Source: an uncultured Lachnospiraceae bacterium (GTDB lineage Bacteria > Bacillota > Clostridia > Lachnospirales > Lachnospiraceae). From it: DNA of 64,000 bases. Below the pieces are notes generated by a model, which searched no databases, had not been told where the DNA came from, and was given only the letters and a program-made list of their open reading frames with translations. Positions 24,724 through 33,430 of the stretch are shown here, piece after piece. The translations under genes were made by a program, and so were the position numbers. How positions within the stretch are numbered: position 1 is the stretch's first letter; each line of letters starts with the position of its first letter. The stretch is taken from the NCBI GenBank assembly GCA_910577645.1, contig CAJTOL010000003.1:141904-205903 (forward strand), in the 5' to 3' direction.

Positions 24724-25857
24724 ATGAGAGTTACCAACACATCTACAAACAGGAATTTTACCAGCGGCATCAATGATGTCCACAGTAAATTGATTAAAAG
24801 TTTTAATAAAATTTCTACCGGTAAGGCTTATGAGGCTGCCGCTGATAACCCGCTTGACTATTATGAAGGCAAGAAAATCGATAACCAGTATCTGGATACC
24901 ATCAGCAAGCTTTCCCTCATCAGCGATGTAAAAAATCGTCTTTATGAGCAGGAACTTGGCGCCCGCTCCATCCAGGACACCTTATCGAAAGCTAAGTTAA
25001 AGGTAGAATTTGCTGCTTCCGCCACCAATAATTCTTCTGACGCTACTGTACAGACTGTCCGGGATGATCTGCTTCAAAAGCAGCAGTCCATTGTAAATGA
25101 GTTAAATGCCCAGTTCCAGAATTGTTATATTTTCGGCGGAAACGATCTTTCCACCACGCCCTTTACCTTAAGCGAAGACGGAACTACCCTGACCTTTACC
25201 CATCAATTTCCCGGAGATGCCACCGCCACGAAAATTACTATGGAGTTAAAAGAAGATCCCAATTCCCCGGGCACCTATTCCTATGATATCAGCGATCCGG
25301 ACAAATTGCTTCAGGCTATGAGAGAACAGGGACGGATTGACATTGGATACGGAAATATTTCTAACAAGAATACTCTTCTGGATACCTATACCGGCGGTAT
25401 CAATCTTTTGACCGGACTGAATTCCGATACTCTCAACGCTATGAGTGATGCAGACGCAAAAGCCGCCATTCAGGAGCGCCTGGATAAAAGTCCTCTGGGA
25501 CTTATCGGATCAGCTGTCATGACCATGAACGATCATATTGATGACCTGAAAAACGGAACGGCCGACTGCTCTGCTTTTTCCGAAAAGATGGGAGAAGTTA
25601 TGGAGGAGATGACTCTTACCGAGCACTATGTTAGCACCGTATACAGCGACCTGGGTAATAAGTATTCCCTCTTAGAGACCACAGAGTCCAAGCTGACTCT
25701 CAGCAAACAGCTTTTAACGGAACAGTATGCCGATAAGATGGGAGCCGATCCTTACGAAGCTGTTATGGAGATGTATTCCTACCAGTATTCTTACTCGGCA
25801 GCTCAGCAAGTTGCCACCAGATTATTCCAGTCATCTTTATTTGATTTTATGAGATAA
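24724..25857 (+). CDS. flgL: Hook-filament junction protein FlgL (HAP3)
   Basis: 377 residues with a flagellin-like N-terminus (MRVTNTSTNRNFTSGI ... SFNKISTGKAYEAAADNP) and a C-terminal helix ending SAAQQVATRLFQSSLFDFMR. Forms the second junction ring next to FlgK and below the filament. Lies 22 bp after flgK with GGAGGG before the ATG. Length is normal for Clostridia. Confidence 0.95.
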   Translation: MRVTNTSTNRNFTSGINDVHSKLIKSFNKISTGKAYEAAADNPLDYYEGKKIDNQYLDTISKLSLISDVKNRLYEQELGARSIQDTLSKAKLKVEFAASATNNSSDATVQTVRDDLLQKQQSIVNELNAQFQNCYIFGGNDLSTTPFTLSEDGTTLTFTHQFPGDATATKITMELKEDPNSPGTYSYDISDPDKLLQAMREQGRIDIGYGNISNKNTLLDTYTGGINLLTGLNSDTLNAMSDADAKAAIQERLDKSPLGLIGSAVMTMNDHIDDLKNGTADCSAFSEKMGEVMEEMTLTEHYVSTVYSDLGNKYSLLETTESKLTLSKQLLTEQYADKMGADPYEAVMEMYSYQYSYSAAQQVATRLFQSSLFDFMR

Positions 25858-25890
25858 ATATTTATTAAATTTGGAAAGGGGGACCTTTGC

Positions 25891-26469
25891 ATGTCACAGC
25901 TAATTCGAGTAACATCTACACCGTATCAGGCAGTACATTTTTCACAGAGGGCCCAGCTGGTTCCTTCTGGCATGGTAGATGTGGAACGCCGCAGGGCTGT
26001 CGCCCGTCAGATTGCTTTCCACTCCAGGCATACAAAAGGGGCGTCCATTGATATGGAATCTTACCAGAAAATCCGCCGCACCTTCAGTCCTTCTCCCGGC
26101 AGTCAGGCTCCGGCTCAGACTGCCAGGCCAGTCAGCTTCTCTGATTCTCAGTCTCAAACCGCCAGCCGCCCTGCTGCTGATGTTTCCACAGAGGCTTATA
26201 AGGGAGCTGAAAGCCAGATGATGTCTGTCGCTTCTTCTGTGGATGCTGTTTCTTCTCAGAATGTGCCTTCTAAGTATGAAGCCGCTTACGACGTACAGCT
26301 TGCTTCCTTTGAACTGCGCGCCGCTCGGGGAGATATCTCTTATCTGCCCGGTTTTGACGTAACTGTCGTGATCCAGCGTCCTGAGATTCACTTCGAATAT
26401 CTGGGTGGTTTTAACTATGTACCTCCCCAGGAAGATGCTATTGGACGCAATGTAAATCTCTATATATAG
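25891..26469 (+). CDS. YviE-like flagellar operon protein (DUF6470 type)
   Basis: 192-residue polar protein without signal peptide or membrane span, encoded exactly between flgL and fliW, the place of yviE in B. subtilis. The N-terminal VTSTPYQAVHFSQRAQL and the C-terminal YLPGFDVTVVIQRPEIHFEYLGG resemble that family. The middle (about 70-130) is Ser/Ala/Gln-rich. Function in the family is not known. Assignment rests largely on position. Confidence 0.65.
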   Translation: MSQLIRVTSTPYQAVHFSQRAQLVPSGMVDVERRRAVARQIAFHSRHTKGASIDMESYQKIRRTFSPSPGSQAPAQTARPVSFSDSQSQTASRPAADVSTEAYKGAESQMMSVASSVDAVSSQNVPSKYEAAYDVQLASFELRAARGDISYLPGFDVTVVIQRPEIHFEYLGGFNYVPPQEDAIGRNVNLYI

Positions 26470-26484
26470 GAGTGTTTTGATTAC

Positions 26485-26943
26485 ATGACCATACAGACCG
26501 ACTATTATGGACTGATAGAATATAAGGAAGAGGATTTGATTATTCTTCCGGAAGGCCTTTTCGGCTTTCCTGATTTAAAACGTTACCTTCCTCTTATGAT
26601 GGATGAAGATGATGATTCCATGCTTTTATTCCAATCTGTTGAACGTCCTGAAGTTGCCTTTGTGCTAATTAACCCGACTTTTTTACTTCCCGACTACACT
26701 CCCTCTCTTACGCCGGAAGAGCTGGCATTTTTGGAGGTAGAAGACAGTGGTGAGCTTTCTTATTTTGTCATCTGTGTAATACATGATAACTATCTGGATA
26801 ATACAGTAAATCTTAAGTGCCCTCTGTCTATCAATCCTACAACCCGAATTGGCATGCAGATTATTATGGAGCAATCTCCTTATGGTTTTCGCCATAAATT
26901 GAGTTCCTTCCCCGGCCTGGCCAATCCGGAATCTTTTAAATGA
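26485..26943 (+). CDS. fliW: Flagellar assembly factor FliW, CsrA antagonist
   Basis: 152 residues. Conserved LPEGLFGFPDLKRYLPL near the start and FVICVIHDNYLDNTVNLKCPLSINPTT-type core later match FliW. FliW binds flagellin or CsrA. When flagellin accumulates in the cytoplasm, FliW is occupied and CsrA represses flagellin translation. The stop overlaps the short frame before csrA, and only 14 bp separate it from the csrA ATG, so the pair is co-translated as in B. subtilis. Confidence 0.95.
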   Translation: MTIQTDYYGLIEYKEEDLIILPEGLFGFPDLKRYLPLMMDEDDDSMLLFQSVERPEVAFVLINPTFLLPDYTPSLTPEELAFLEVEDSGELSYFVICVIHDNYLDNTVNLKCPLSINPTTRIGMQIIMEQSPYGFRHKLSSFPGLANPESFK

Positions 26944-26957
26944 CAGGAGTAATTGCC

Positions 26958-27236
26958 ATGCTGGTACTCAGACGCAAAAAGAATGAAAGTATTTTAATCG
27001 GTCAGGATATTCGTATTACCATATTGGAATGTGCTTCTGACGGCGTGCGTATTGCCGTAGATGCGCCGAAACAGGTTTCTATTATCCGTGAAGAGCTTTC
27101 CGCTGCAGAACAAACCAATAAAATGGCGCTTGCCCCTAAAACAAGCGCCATAAAATCTCTGTATGCTGCTCTCACTCAACATCCTGCTTCTGATTCGGAA
27201 TCCTGCCCACCAACCCATGAACAAGGGGAGTCCTAA
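26958..27236 (+). CDS. csrA: Translational regulator CsrA with C-terminal extension
   Basis: 92 residues. The start is MLVLRRKKNESILIGQDIRI, the canonical CsrA N-terminus with the RNA-contacting Arg6 region. The ATG at 26958 is preferred over 26940 because it gives this N-terminus and has AGGAG 10 bases upstream. The second RNA-binding face VSIIREEL is present. CsrA is usually 60-75 residues long, so about 20 extra polar residues follow the core. Expected to bind GGA motifs in flagellin leaders. The next gene converges 28 bp later with no obvious hairpin between. Confidence 0.95.
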   Translation: MLVLRRKKNESILIGQDIRITILECASDGVRIAVDAPKQVSIIREELSAAEQTNKMALAPKTSAIKSLYAALTQHPASDSESCPPTHEQGES

Positions 27237-27264
27237 CAAGAAGCTTCCATATGGATTCCTGATT

Positions 27265-28440
27265 TTACTTTCTCCTGACAATCTGAAATAATAATCGGAT
27301 ATCTCTCCGAATCCAACAGATTGGAAGAAGCAATGGGAGCTTCTCCACAGAAGGGTATAACCCGCACATATATCGATATTCTGGAAACAGCCAGCGCAGT
27401 CCTCGTCTGAAGGAGCTATGGCTGTCTCCAATATGTTCTCTAAACTTCTTCCACTTTTCTTTATTTAATTCCTTTTTCTCTATTTGTTCCAGAACCCGCT
27501 CCAGATACAGTGCCTGAGGATTTGTCTCATTTTTCACTTTCCCTCTGCTTAAGATGCGGTTTTCCAGCATATCATAAACCTCTGTTTCCTCAGAAGGCAT
27601 TCCAAAAACCGAATCTGTTTTGTTTCCAAACCACATCTTTGTCAACTGCATCAAAAGCTGGATCAAATTGTCAATGTTAAAGTCCTCCAGTCCCTTTATG
27701 ATATATTCGTCGCTCATTTCACTTTTCCAGTATTGGTAAAACAGATAAGTATCCAGAAGTTCCCGGATTAAAAGCTCATCGGTTACATAGTGATATGCGA
27801 TCTCAGCGGAACGGAAAACAAATTCTCCTTCCAGAGAGAGAATCCTCACGTATTGGAAGGGGCTCCTGATTGGGGCATGCCCGATAAGCTGAAGCAAATG
27901 CTTCTCATAAGCAGGAGGCTTAAATGGAAAGTGATGGTAGAGCTCCACCTGAAATCCTGAGATACGCTTCATCCTCTCCCCGCAACCTTTATAGGTTCTG
28001 TCAGTTTCGTAGCCCAAATCTATTAAAAGGCCTTTGGCCAGAGTATAATCCTCTCCGCTTAAAAATAGCCGCAACGGATTATTGGCGGCTGTTTCCTTTA
28101 ACTGATATAATTCCCGGATGCTGCTGGAAGTTAAAATCGTACAAGGAATTTCCTTCATATCTAAAAGGGCCAGAATCTCCCGCTCCGACTCTTCACAAGT
28201 CTCCCCATACCGCAAGGCCGACTGATAGCGCTCAAAAAAACGTTCTCTCCACCTGGCATTTCTTTTGGAATCGCTTCCTAAAAGCCCCAGATAGATAACA
28301 TTTGCGATTTTATGGTATTCGGCAGTACGGTACATCAGCTCCCAATCGGTTCTTCCATACATGGGGCGAAAGGTATCCTGGCGTATAATAGAGCTGGACA
28401 TATTAATCAGAAAACGTCCCTCAAATATTTGTCGATTCAT
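27265..28440 (-). CDS. Nucleotidyltransferase-fold protein (NTP_transf_5-like), probably degenerate
   Basis: 391 residues, no signal peptide. Overall pattern matches the uncharacterised nucleotidyltransferase family PF14907: helical N-terminus, then a short core (about 95-185) with SSSIREL, LFLSGEDYTLAKGLLIDLGYE and QVELYHHF, then a long helical C-terminus. In active members the core carries a G-D-x-D pair. Here the equivalent position reads SGEDYTLAK, so the metal-binding Asp pair is not obvious. Such proteins occur in polysaccharide and surface-modification loci. Preceded by a strong hairpin that separates it from the fliD operon. AGGAGAG precedes the ATG. Confidence 0.55.
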   Translation of the reverse strand: MNRQIFEGRFLINMSSSIIRQDTFRPMYGRTDWELMYRTAEYHKIANVIYLGLLGSDSKRNARWRERFFERYQSALRYGETCEESEREILALLDMKEIPCTILTSSSIRELYQLKETAANNPLRLFLSGEDYTLAKGLLIDLGYETDRTYKGCGERMKRISGFQVELYHHFPFKPPAYEKHLLQLIGHAPIRSPFQYVRILSLEGEFVFRSAEIAYHYVTDELLIRELLDTYLFYQYWKSEMSDEYIIKGLEDFNIDNLIQLLMQLTKMWFGNKTDSVFGMPSEETEVYDMLENRILSRGKVKNETNPQALYLERVLEQIEKKELNKEKWKKFREHIGDSHSSFRRGLRWLFPEYRYMCGLYPSVEKLPLLLPICWIRRDIRLLFQIVRRK

Positions 28441-28491
28441 AGTCTCTCCTATTGCTTCATACAGCGATTTGCCTTGCTGCTTCGTGAGCCA

Positions 28492-28541
28492 GATAAGGAA
28501 AGAAGGGCAGCCGCAAAAGCGGCGCCCTCTTCTTCCTTATC
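28492..28541 (-). terminator. Strong hairpin at the 3' end of the second FliD-like gene
   Basis: GATAAGGAA plus AGGGCGCCGC pairs with GCGGCTGCCCT plus TTCCTTATC, with a 4-base AAAA/TTTT loop. The stop codon of the gene lies inside the left arm. There is no T run after it on the minus strand, so it may act as an mRNA-stabilising or processing structure or as an attenuator before the next gene. Confidence 0.6.
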
Positions 28542-29847
28542 CCAAAGTATTCAAAAGCATTCCTACTGTATAATAATTTCCGATATTATAAGCTCCGCTT
28601 CTGGCAAAGTTGCCCATATAGCGGAAGCTGTCGTAGTAATTGCCTCCATTCTGGGTCTGGCTTGATATGGAAGATAAATCGTTGCTGGCAATTCGCTGTA
28701 CTGGAGAGGATAACGCCGCATCTGCTCTGGCAGCCGCCTTCTCTGCAATTCCAAATTGGCCGCTGATAAGCTGGCTGGTACCTTCATAATCCTTTACCAG
28801 GGCTTCTTCCAGTTTTTTCTTATCCAGTACTAAATTTCCCTCTTTATCATGGGAAATTCCCAACTGTTTTAGGGTCTTCTCGTCTGCCAGTCCCCGTCCA
28901 AAGGATGCATACTGCTTTGCTGCGCCTACTCCCCGGCCGGTATTCTCTGATAAAAGGTTTGTAACAGAATTGTAATCCTTTACCAGATCCTCTACTGCAG
29001 AAATAACCTTATCTGTGTCAATGCCTGTAAATACGTTGGTTTCTCCTGTGCTCTTTAAGGTAGCATGGATCCGGCCTACATCCAAGTCAATCTCATTGCT
29101 GTCAGAACGGTAAGACTGGCTGAATCCGTTTTCCGTAACCGTATACACTGCATCCTGAGCTGCTATTGCCGCATTTTCAATTCCTGCGGCAGCGCCTGTG
29201 GAGCCGGTCACCTTAAATCCATTTGCTTCCCCTGTTTTTCTGGATGCAATGGAGAGGGATACCTTTCCTCCGTCATTTACCACCTGGGCCCTGACGCCTG
29301 TATCCTGAGCGTTAATAGCCTGGGCTGCTTCCCGGTACATCTGATTGTAGGTCTTGGCAGTTCCGTTGTCGTTGAGTGCAGAGATAGAAACGGATATGTT
29401 TCCTCCTGAGGTCTCAATCTCAAAGTTCATATCCTCGCCTGCCTTGGCTGTCTCCTGTCCCACCTTAAAGCCGCTTTGATTCTGCTGACTCTGGGCCAGC
29501 GACTCAACCTGGAGCCGAATGTCTGTATCTCCGTTTAATTTGTAGCCTGCTTTTACATCCGCTACATCTTCGTTAGTGCTCCCCACCTGGTAATCATTAA
29601 ACGCATTGCTCTTGCTGAATCCTGAAAGCTTCGCTGCTGAACTCTCCAGGCTGGTAAGTGCAGACTGATACTTAGTTAAAAAGGATTTCACATCCTGATA
29701 AGGATCGGATGAGGAAGTAGTCTTTCCTATCCGGTTTATCGCAGAGACCGCGTTTAAGGATGAGTTACGCATAGAGGACATCCTTAAAAGGTTCAGGGTA
29801 TTCTGATACTGGTAATTACTATAACTGCTGATTCCGTTTATTGCCAT
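28537..29847 (-). CDS. Second FliD-like flagellar cap protein, reduced
   Basis: 436 residues. The region around 285-400 has the FliD C-terminal pattern: IDTDKVISAVEDLVKDYNSVTNLLSEN, then LGISHDKEGNLVLDKKKLEEAL. Residues 105-215 resemble the FliD IN-motif domain. The N-terminus (MAINGISSYSNYQYQNTLNLLR) differs from classical FliD, and the C-terminal coiled coil is replaced by a Gly/Tyr/Asn-rich tail. It lies last in the fliD-fliS-fliT operon. It may form a minor cap or act with the second flagellin. This is inferred. Confidence 0.75.
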   Translation of the reverse strand: MAINGISSYSNYQYQNTLNLLRMSSMRNSSLNAVSAINRIGKTTSSSDPYQDVKSFLTKYQSALTSLESSAAKLSGFSKSNAFNDYQVGSTNEDVADVKAGYKLNGDTDIRLQVESLAQSQQNQSGFKVGQETAKAGEDMNFEIETSGGNISVSISALNDNGTAKTYNQMYREAAQAINAQDTGVRAQVVNDGGKVSLSIASRKTGEANGFKVTGSTGAAAGIENAAIAAQDAVYTVTENGFSQSYRSDSNEIDLDVGRIHATLKSTGETNVFTGIDTDKVISAVEDLVKDYNSVTNLLSENTGRGVGAAKQYASFGRGLADEKTLKQLGISHDKEGNLVLDKKKLEEALVKDYEGTSQLISGQFGIAEKAAARADAALSSPVQRIASNDLSSISSQTQNGGNYYDSFRYMGNFARSGAYNIGNYYTVGMLLNTLG

Positions 29848-29868
29848 ATTCTTTCCTCCTTTCTTTGA

Positions 29869-30276
29869 TTATTTTTCGCTGGATGTTTTCTTATAGAAGG
29901 ATTTCTCCCCGCCGGTACTCAGGTTTAATCTCTCATCCAGTTTCCTGATGTCCCTTAAAAGCTCAAGAGACTTTTGGCGGATCTCCAAAATCTTCTTCTC
30001 TTCAAAACTGCCCCCCGGCTGATTTTGCCGGGGTTCGCAGCTAAGAAGCTGTTTTAAATAGGCTGAGTGGTCTCTGTCCTGTCCTGCCAGTTTCCAAAGC
30101 TCTTCCTGACATTCCTCAATTTTTGCCATCTCCTCTGCCCGCATCTGCAGCAGAAGCCGGACAGAAACTTCATCTTTTCTCTCAAGAGCCTCCTTTAGCT
30201 CCCGGGTTAATCGGTCTATCTCTCTGAGAAAACCGTAACGCCGCTGCACCAGCAGCATTATCTGCTCTAAATCCAT
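29869..30276 (-). CDS. fliT: FliT-like flagellar chaperone
   Basis: 135-residue all-helical acidic/basic protein, 12 bp after fliS and before the second FliD-like gene. Size, helical content and position downstream of fliS fit the FliT export chaperone of FliD. Primary sequence of FliT is poorly conserved, so the name rests on context. AGGAGG precedes the ATG. Confidence 0.6.
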   Translation of the reverse strand: MDLEQIMLLVQRRYGFLREIDRLTRELKEALERKDEVSVRLLLQMRAEEMAKIEECQEELWKLAGQDRDHSAYLKQLLSCEPRQNQPGGSFEEKKILEIRQKSLELLRDIRKLDERLNLSTGGEKSFYKKTSSEK

Positions 30277-30287
30277 GGGCCATCCTC

Positions 30288-30692
30288 CTATCCGAAGACA
30301 CTTTTCTCCCTTACAATGTGATTGTCTCCTACCACACGGCTGGCCTGATCAAAGGCTTCCCGCAGCTCCGAAAGGATATTACGGATACGGCCAATCTCGT
30401 CTTTCTGACGCTCTCTGCCGGCATGAATCCTGCTGATATCAAAAATCAAATAATTATAAATCCTGCGAAGATCCCGGCTGATAGGATAGCTCATATCCAG
30501 TATATCAATCAGATAACGGATGATCCGGGAAACCCGGTCAAGACAGTCCTCAAAATCTTTATAATCCTTATCCTCCAAGGACATCTCCGCCCTGGTCAGC
30601 CGCTTAATGGCCTCGTCGTAAAGCAACAGCAGCAGCTCGGGCCCGCTCATAGAATATATGCTTTTTTCTTTATATTTTTGATAACCGTTCAT
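30288..30692 (-). CDS. fliS: Flagellin export chaperone FliS
   Basis: 134 residues starting MNGYQKYKEKSIYSMSGPELLLLLYDEAIKRL, which is diagnostic of FliS, followed by the helices DIISYLIDIL-like (RYLIDILDMSYPISRDL) and LYNYLI-type (IYNYLIFDIS). It binds the flagellin C-terminus and prevents premature polymerisation. 28 bp after fliD, GGAGAG before the ATG. It would serve both flagellins. Confidence 0.95.
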   Translation of the reverse strand: MNGYQKYKEKSIYSMSGPELLLLLYDEAIKRLTRAEMSLEDKDYKDFEDCLDRVSRIIRYLIDILDMSYPISRDLRRIYNYLIFDISRIHAGRERQKDEIGRIRNILSELREAFDQASRVVGDNHIVREKSVFG

Positions 30693-30720
30693 AGCTCTCC
30701 TTCTCTAATATCCAGCGCCC

Positions 30721-33222
30721 TTATACACTAAGCTGGGATAAAAAGCTGGATTGGGAATTCATCTGGCTGATCAGCTTTTCCATAGATGCAAACTGAGTGA
30801 TATAGCGATCCTGCTCGCTCTTTAAGCGAAGCTGAAGCTTATCCAGATTCTCCTCCATATCCTTTAACTGCTTGTATATCTGGTTATTGGTGAGAGACAT
30901 CGGTATCTTCTCAGAACCTGCTTCCTCAATCAAACGTCCGTAGGAGTTGCCGTTTTTGGTGGCATATTTGGTTGCATAAGGGGTGAAGGTCTCATCCAAA
31001 ATAGTCATCAGGCCCTTTTTAACTTCCCCGCCTCCTGTAAAGATATCGGAAACCTTATCCGGATCTGTCTCCATGGCCTGCTTAAACTTCCTCTCATCAA
31101 ATTTAATGGTTCCGCCTTCCTTATAGTCATCGGAAAAGGTAATTCCCATGGCCTCCAAATCCTCATTCTTGACATTGCTTCCCAGCAGCTTAGTAATAAT
31201 GCTCTGCATATCCATGCTCAAATCCCGCATTATGCCGTCGTTAAACAGCAAACCGGTTTTTGCCTTTTTCTCCCAGTTTTCAATGGATGTCTCATCCATC
31301 TCATCCTTCTGCTCGTCAGTCAGAGGGCCAATGGAGCGGTTTGGCTTTGTCGTAACCTGGGTATTGATTTCTTTTACCAGGGCGTTATATTCTTCGATAA
31401 AGGTTTTAACTGCCTCTGTAACCCCCTCTGCGTCTGCCTTTGCATCAAAGGTCACTGCCTGGGACTTATCTTTTGAATACACACCACTTTCATTATAGCC
31501 GAATTTCCCGGATACGGTTACCTTCATCCCCCCCAAATCCAGGGTATTGGTAAGGCTCTCCATCTCTGTTCCCTCTCCGTCTCCGTTTCCGTAGCTGACC
31601 CGGACTACGGCGTTCTGGCCGTCCTTGGAGAATCCGTCTTTGGATCCGTTAATGCCGAACAAGGCCTCTGCAAACCCACTGTCGCCTGTCAGGTCAATTT
31701 CTCCCCGCTTTCCGGTTTCTGAGGCTACCAGGACAAACTGGTTAGTAGCGCTGATATAGGATGCCCTTACCCCGGCTTCCGAATTACTGTTAATCTCATT
31801 TAACAGCTGATCAACGGTCATGTCTGCCGTAAACTCAATATCGGCTCCGTTGATCGTCATCTTCATTTTTCCCTCAGCAGGCTCTTTCGCTATCTTATCA
31901 AGCCCTAATTTTTCCCAGTTATTCCGCAGGCTCAGCCCGGTGCTGATTTTGTTGGAGGTCTCTTTATCAAAGCCCAGCATCTTTCTGGCCTCGTAATCGC
32001 TGGTGTTTATGGTTAAGGTCTCTTTTGCATCCTTTACCTGGAACTGAAGTTCTCCGCTGCTGAAGTCCGCAGTTACGTTTCCTTTTCCAAAGGCTTTCTC
32101 CAGATGCTTGTTGGCATATCCCTCCAGCATTTCCATCTTTTTAGTTTTATCCGTCTCATTCTGAATCGCATCGGATTCTTCTTTCGTCAAGAGAACTACA
32201 TCCTTAGACTGGCCGCCGTAGCTGATGGAAAACTTGCGGTTTGCCATATATTCATCAACCGTCTGCCTTGTTACATAGCTGTCCTTAAATGGGTTGGTGG
32301 CAATATCCTGAAAGCTCTTAATGTTTTCTTTTGGGTTCCCGTCTGCATCCAGATGGGAACCATTAATGCTGATTCCCTGAACCTCTTTGCCCAGCTGATC
32401 CTTATCCACTCCAAGAGCTCCTAAAGCGGTAGAGCTCTTACCGATAACAATCTCTTTTTGGAATTTGTCCTCTGCCTTAATGCCGAAGCTGTCGCTGGCA
32501 GCATCGTATTCAAAGCTTATCATCTCTGACAGCTTATATTTTTTATCTCCCCACTTAATTTCCTGGGTTTCCAGGGCTTCGTTCAGCTGTTTTACCACTT
32601 CCTCAGGCTCATCCGTGTAATTAACGGTTAGTTCTGTTCCGTCTGCTTTTTTATAGGTACTTTTAAAGTTAAAGGTAAACTTTTCCATGTAGCCGTTGGT
32701 GCCAATCTGGCCAAAGCTTAATTCCCTGCCGTTTAAATTGGAGGTAACGCATTTTTTATTCTCCAGTCTGTCAGCGGTAATTCCGCTGGCAGTTACCCAG
32801 GTCTTGCTCTCCTTAGCATCTGACATACGGGTTGCCGCTGTAGCGGTCTGCTTTACCCCCAGAATCGATAAGTACTGCATCATATCAGAGCTTCCGGTGG
32901 CGGAAACGTATTTGGTATATTTGGAATCTCCCAAAACACTGATCAGATTTTTCGCAAAAAATGACGGATCCGACAGATTGTTGACGGAAGCATAGGAAAA
33001 GTAATTATCCTGCATATCCAGAATCATATCGCTGATCTTCTGATATGCCTCTGCCTTCCACTCCAGGCTGGTCATCTCTTTCTTTTGATTGCTGATCTTC
33101 GTGGTAGTCCCCATGGTCATCTGCTCGATCATAGAATCTCTGTCGATACCAGAAGCAAATCCTCCAAATCCTCTTAAAGCGGTATTACCAAGCCCATTAC
33201 TTGCTGCTGAAACACTTGCCAT
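30721..33222 (-). CDS. fliD: Flagellar filament cap protein FliD (HAP2)
   Basis: 833 residues, longer than the 450-600 typical for FliD. The N-terminus has GFGGFASGIDRDSMIEQM and the coiled-coil segment that follows (residues 16-75). The C-terminal FliD_C domain is clear: AVKTFIEEYNALVKEINTQ, FDERKFKQAMETDPDKVSDI, and a final coiled coil KLQLRLKSEQDRYITQFASM ... SQSSFLSQL. The extra length is in the exposed D2/D3 region (about 150-560). It caps the filament and directs flagellin folding. Its promoter lies immediately beyond the terminator of the fla/che operon. Confidence 0.94.
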   Translation of the reverse strand: MASVSAASNGLGNTALRGFGGFASGIDRDSMIEQMTMGTTTKISNQKKEMTSLEWKAEAYQKISDMILDMQDNYFSYASVNNLSDPSFFAKNLISVLGDSKYTKYVSATGSSDMMQYLSILGVKQTATAATRMSDAKESKTWVTASGITADRLENKKCVTSNLNGRELSFGQIGTNGYMEKFTFNFKSTYKKADGTELTVNYTDEPEEVVKQLNEALETQEIKWGDKKYKLSEMISFEYDAASDSFGIKAEDKFQKEIVIGKSSTALGALGVDKDQLGKEVQGISINGSHLDADGNPKENIKSFQDIATNPFKDSYVTRQTVDEYMANRKFSISYGGQSKDVVLLTKEESDAIQNETDKTKKMEMLEGYANKHLEKAFGKGNVTADFSSGELQFQVKDAKETLTINTSDYEARKMLGFDKETSNKISTGLSLRNNWEKLGLDKIAKEPAEGKMKMTINGADIEFTADMTVDQLLNEINSNSEAGVRASYISATNQFVLVASETGKRGEIDLTGDSGFAEALFGINGSKDGFSKDGQNAVVRVSYGNGDGEGTEMESLTNTLDLGGMKVTVSGKFGYNESGVYSKDKSQAVTFDAKADAEGVTEAVKTFIEEYNALVKEINTQVTTKPNRSIGPLTDEQKDEMDETSIENWEKKAKTGLLFNDGIMRDLSMDMQSIITKLLGSNVKNEDLEAMGITFSDDYKEGGTIKFDERKFKQAMETDPDKVSDIFTGGGEVKKGLMTILDETFTPYATKYATKNGNSYGRLIEEAGSEKIPMSLTNNQIYKQLKDMEENLDKLQLRLKSEQDRYITQFASMEKLISQMNSQSSFLSQLSV

Positions 33223-33329
33223 ATGTGTATTCTCCCTTCCTTGTTAATAATGCTGTGTTTAAAACGGAATCCCGCTGCAGATGCAGCAGCCTTATTATAG
33301 ATGTCTTATGATATATCTTCTACTTAATT

Positions 33330-33356
33330 TATCGGCAGATTTGGTTAAAAAATAAG
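33330..33356 (-). promoter_or_regulatory. Sigma-28 (FliA)-type promoter of the fliD operon
   Basis: Minus strand: CTTA (33356-33353), 17 bases, CCGATAAA with CCGATA from 33335. The -35 element lies in the T tract of the fla/che operon terminator, so terminator and promoter are fused into about 80 bases. Confidence 0.75.
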
Positions 33357-33360
33357 AAAA

Positions 33361-33406
33361 AAATACGCACCGGCAAAAAGGGATTTGTTTTACCGTGTGC
33401 GTATTT
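33361..33406 (-). terminator. Terminator of the 27-kb fla/che operon
   Basis: AAATACGCAC-CGG pairs with CCG-TGTGCGTATTT around an 18-base loop. On the minus strand it is followed by TTTTTTTCTTATTTTTT. It lies 25 bp after the stop codon of the ComFB-domain gene. Confidence 0.9.
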
Positions 33407-33430
33407 GGATACTGTTTTTTACTGCCGCCT

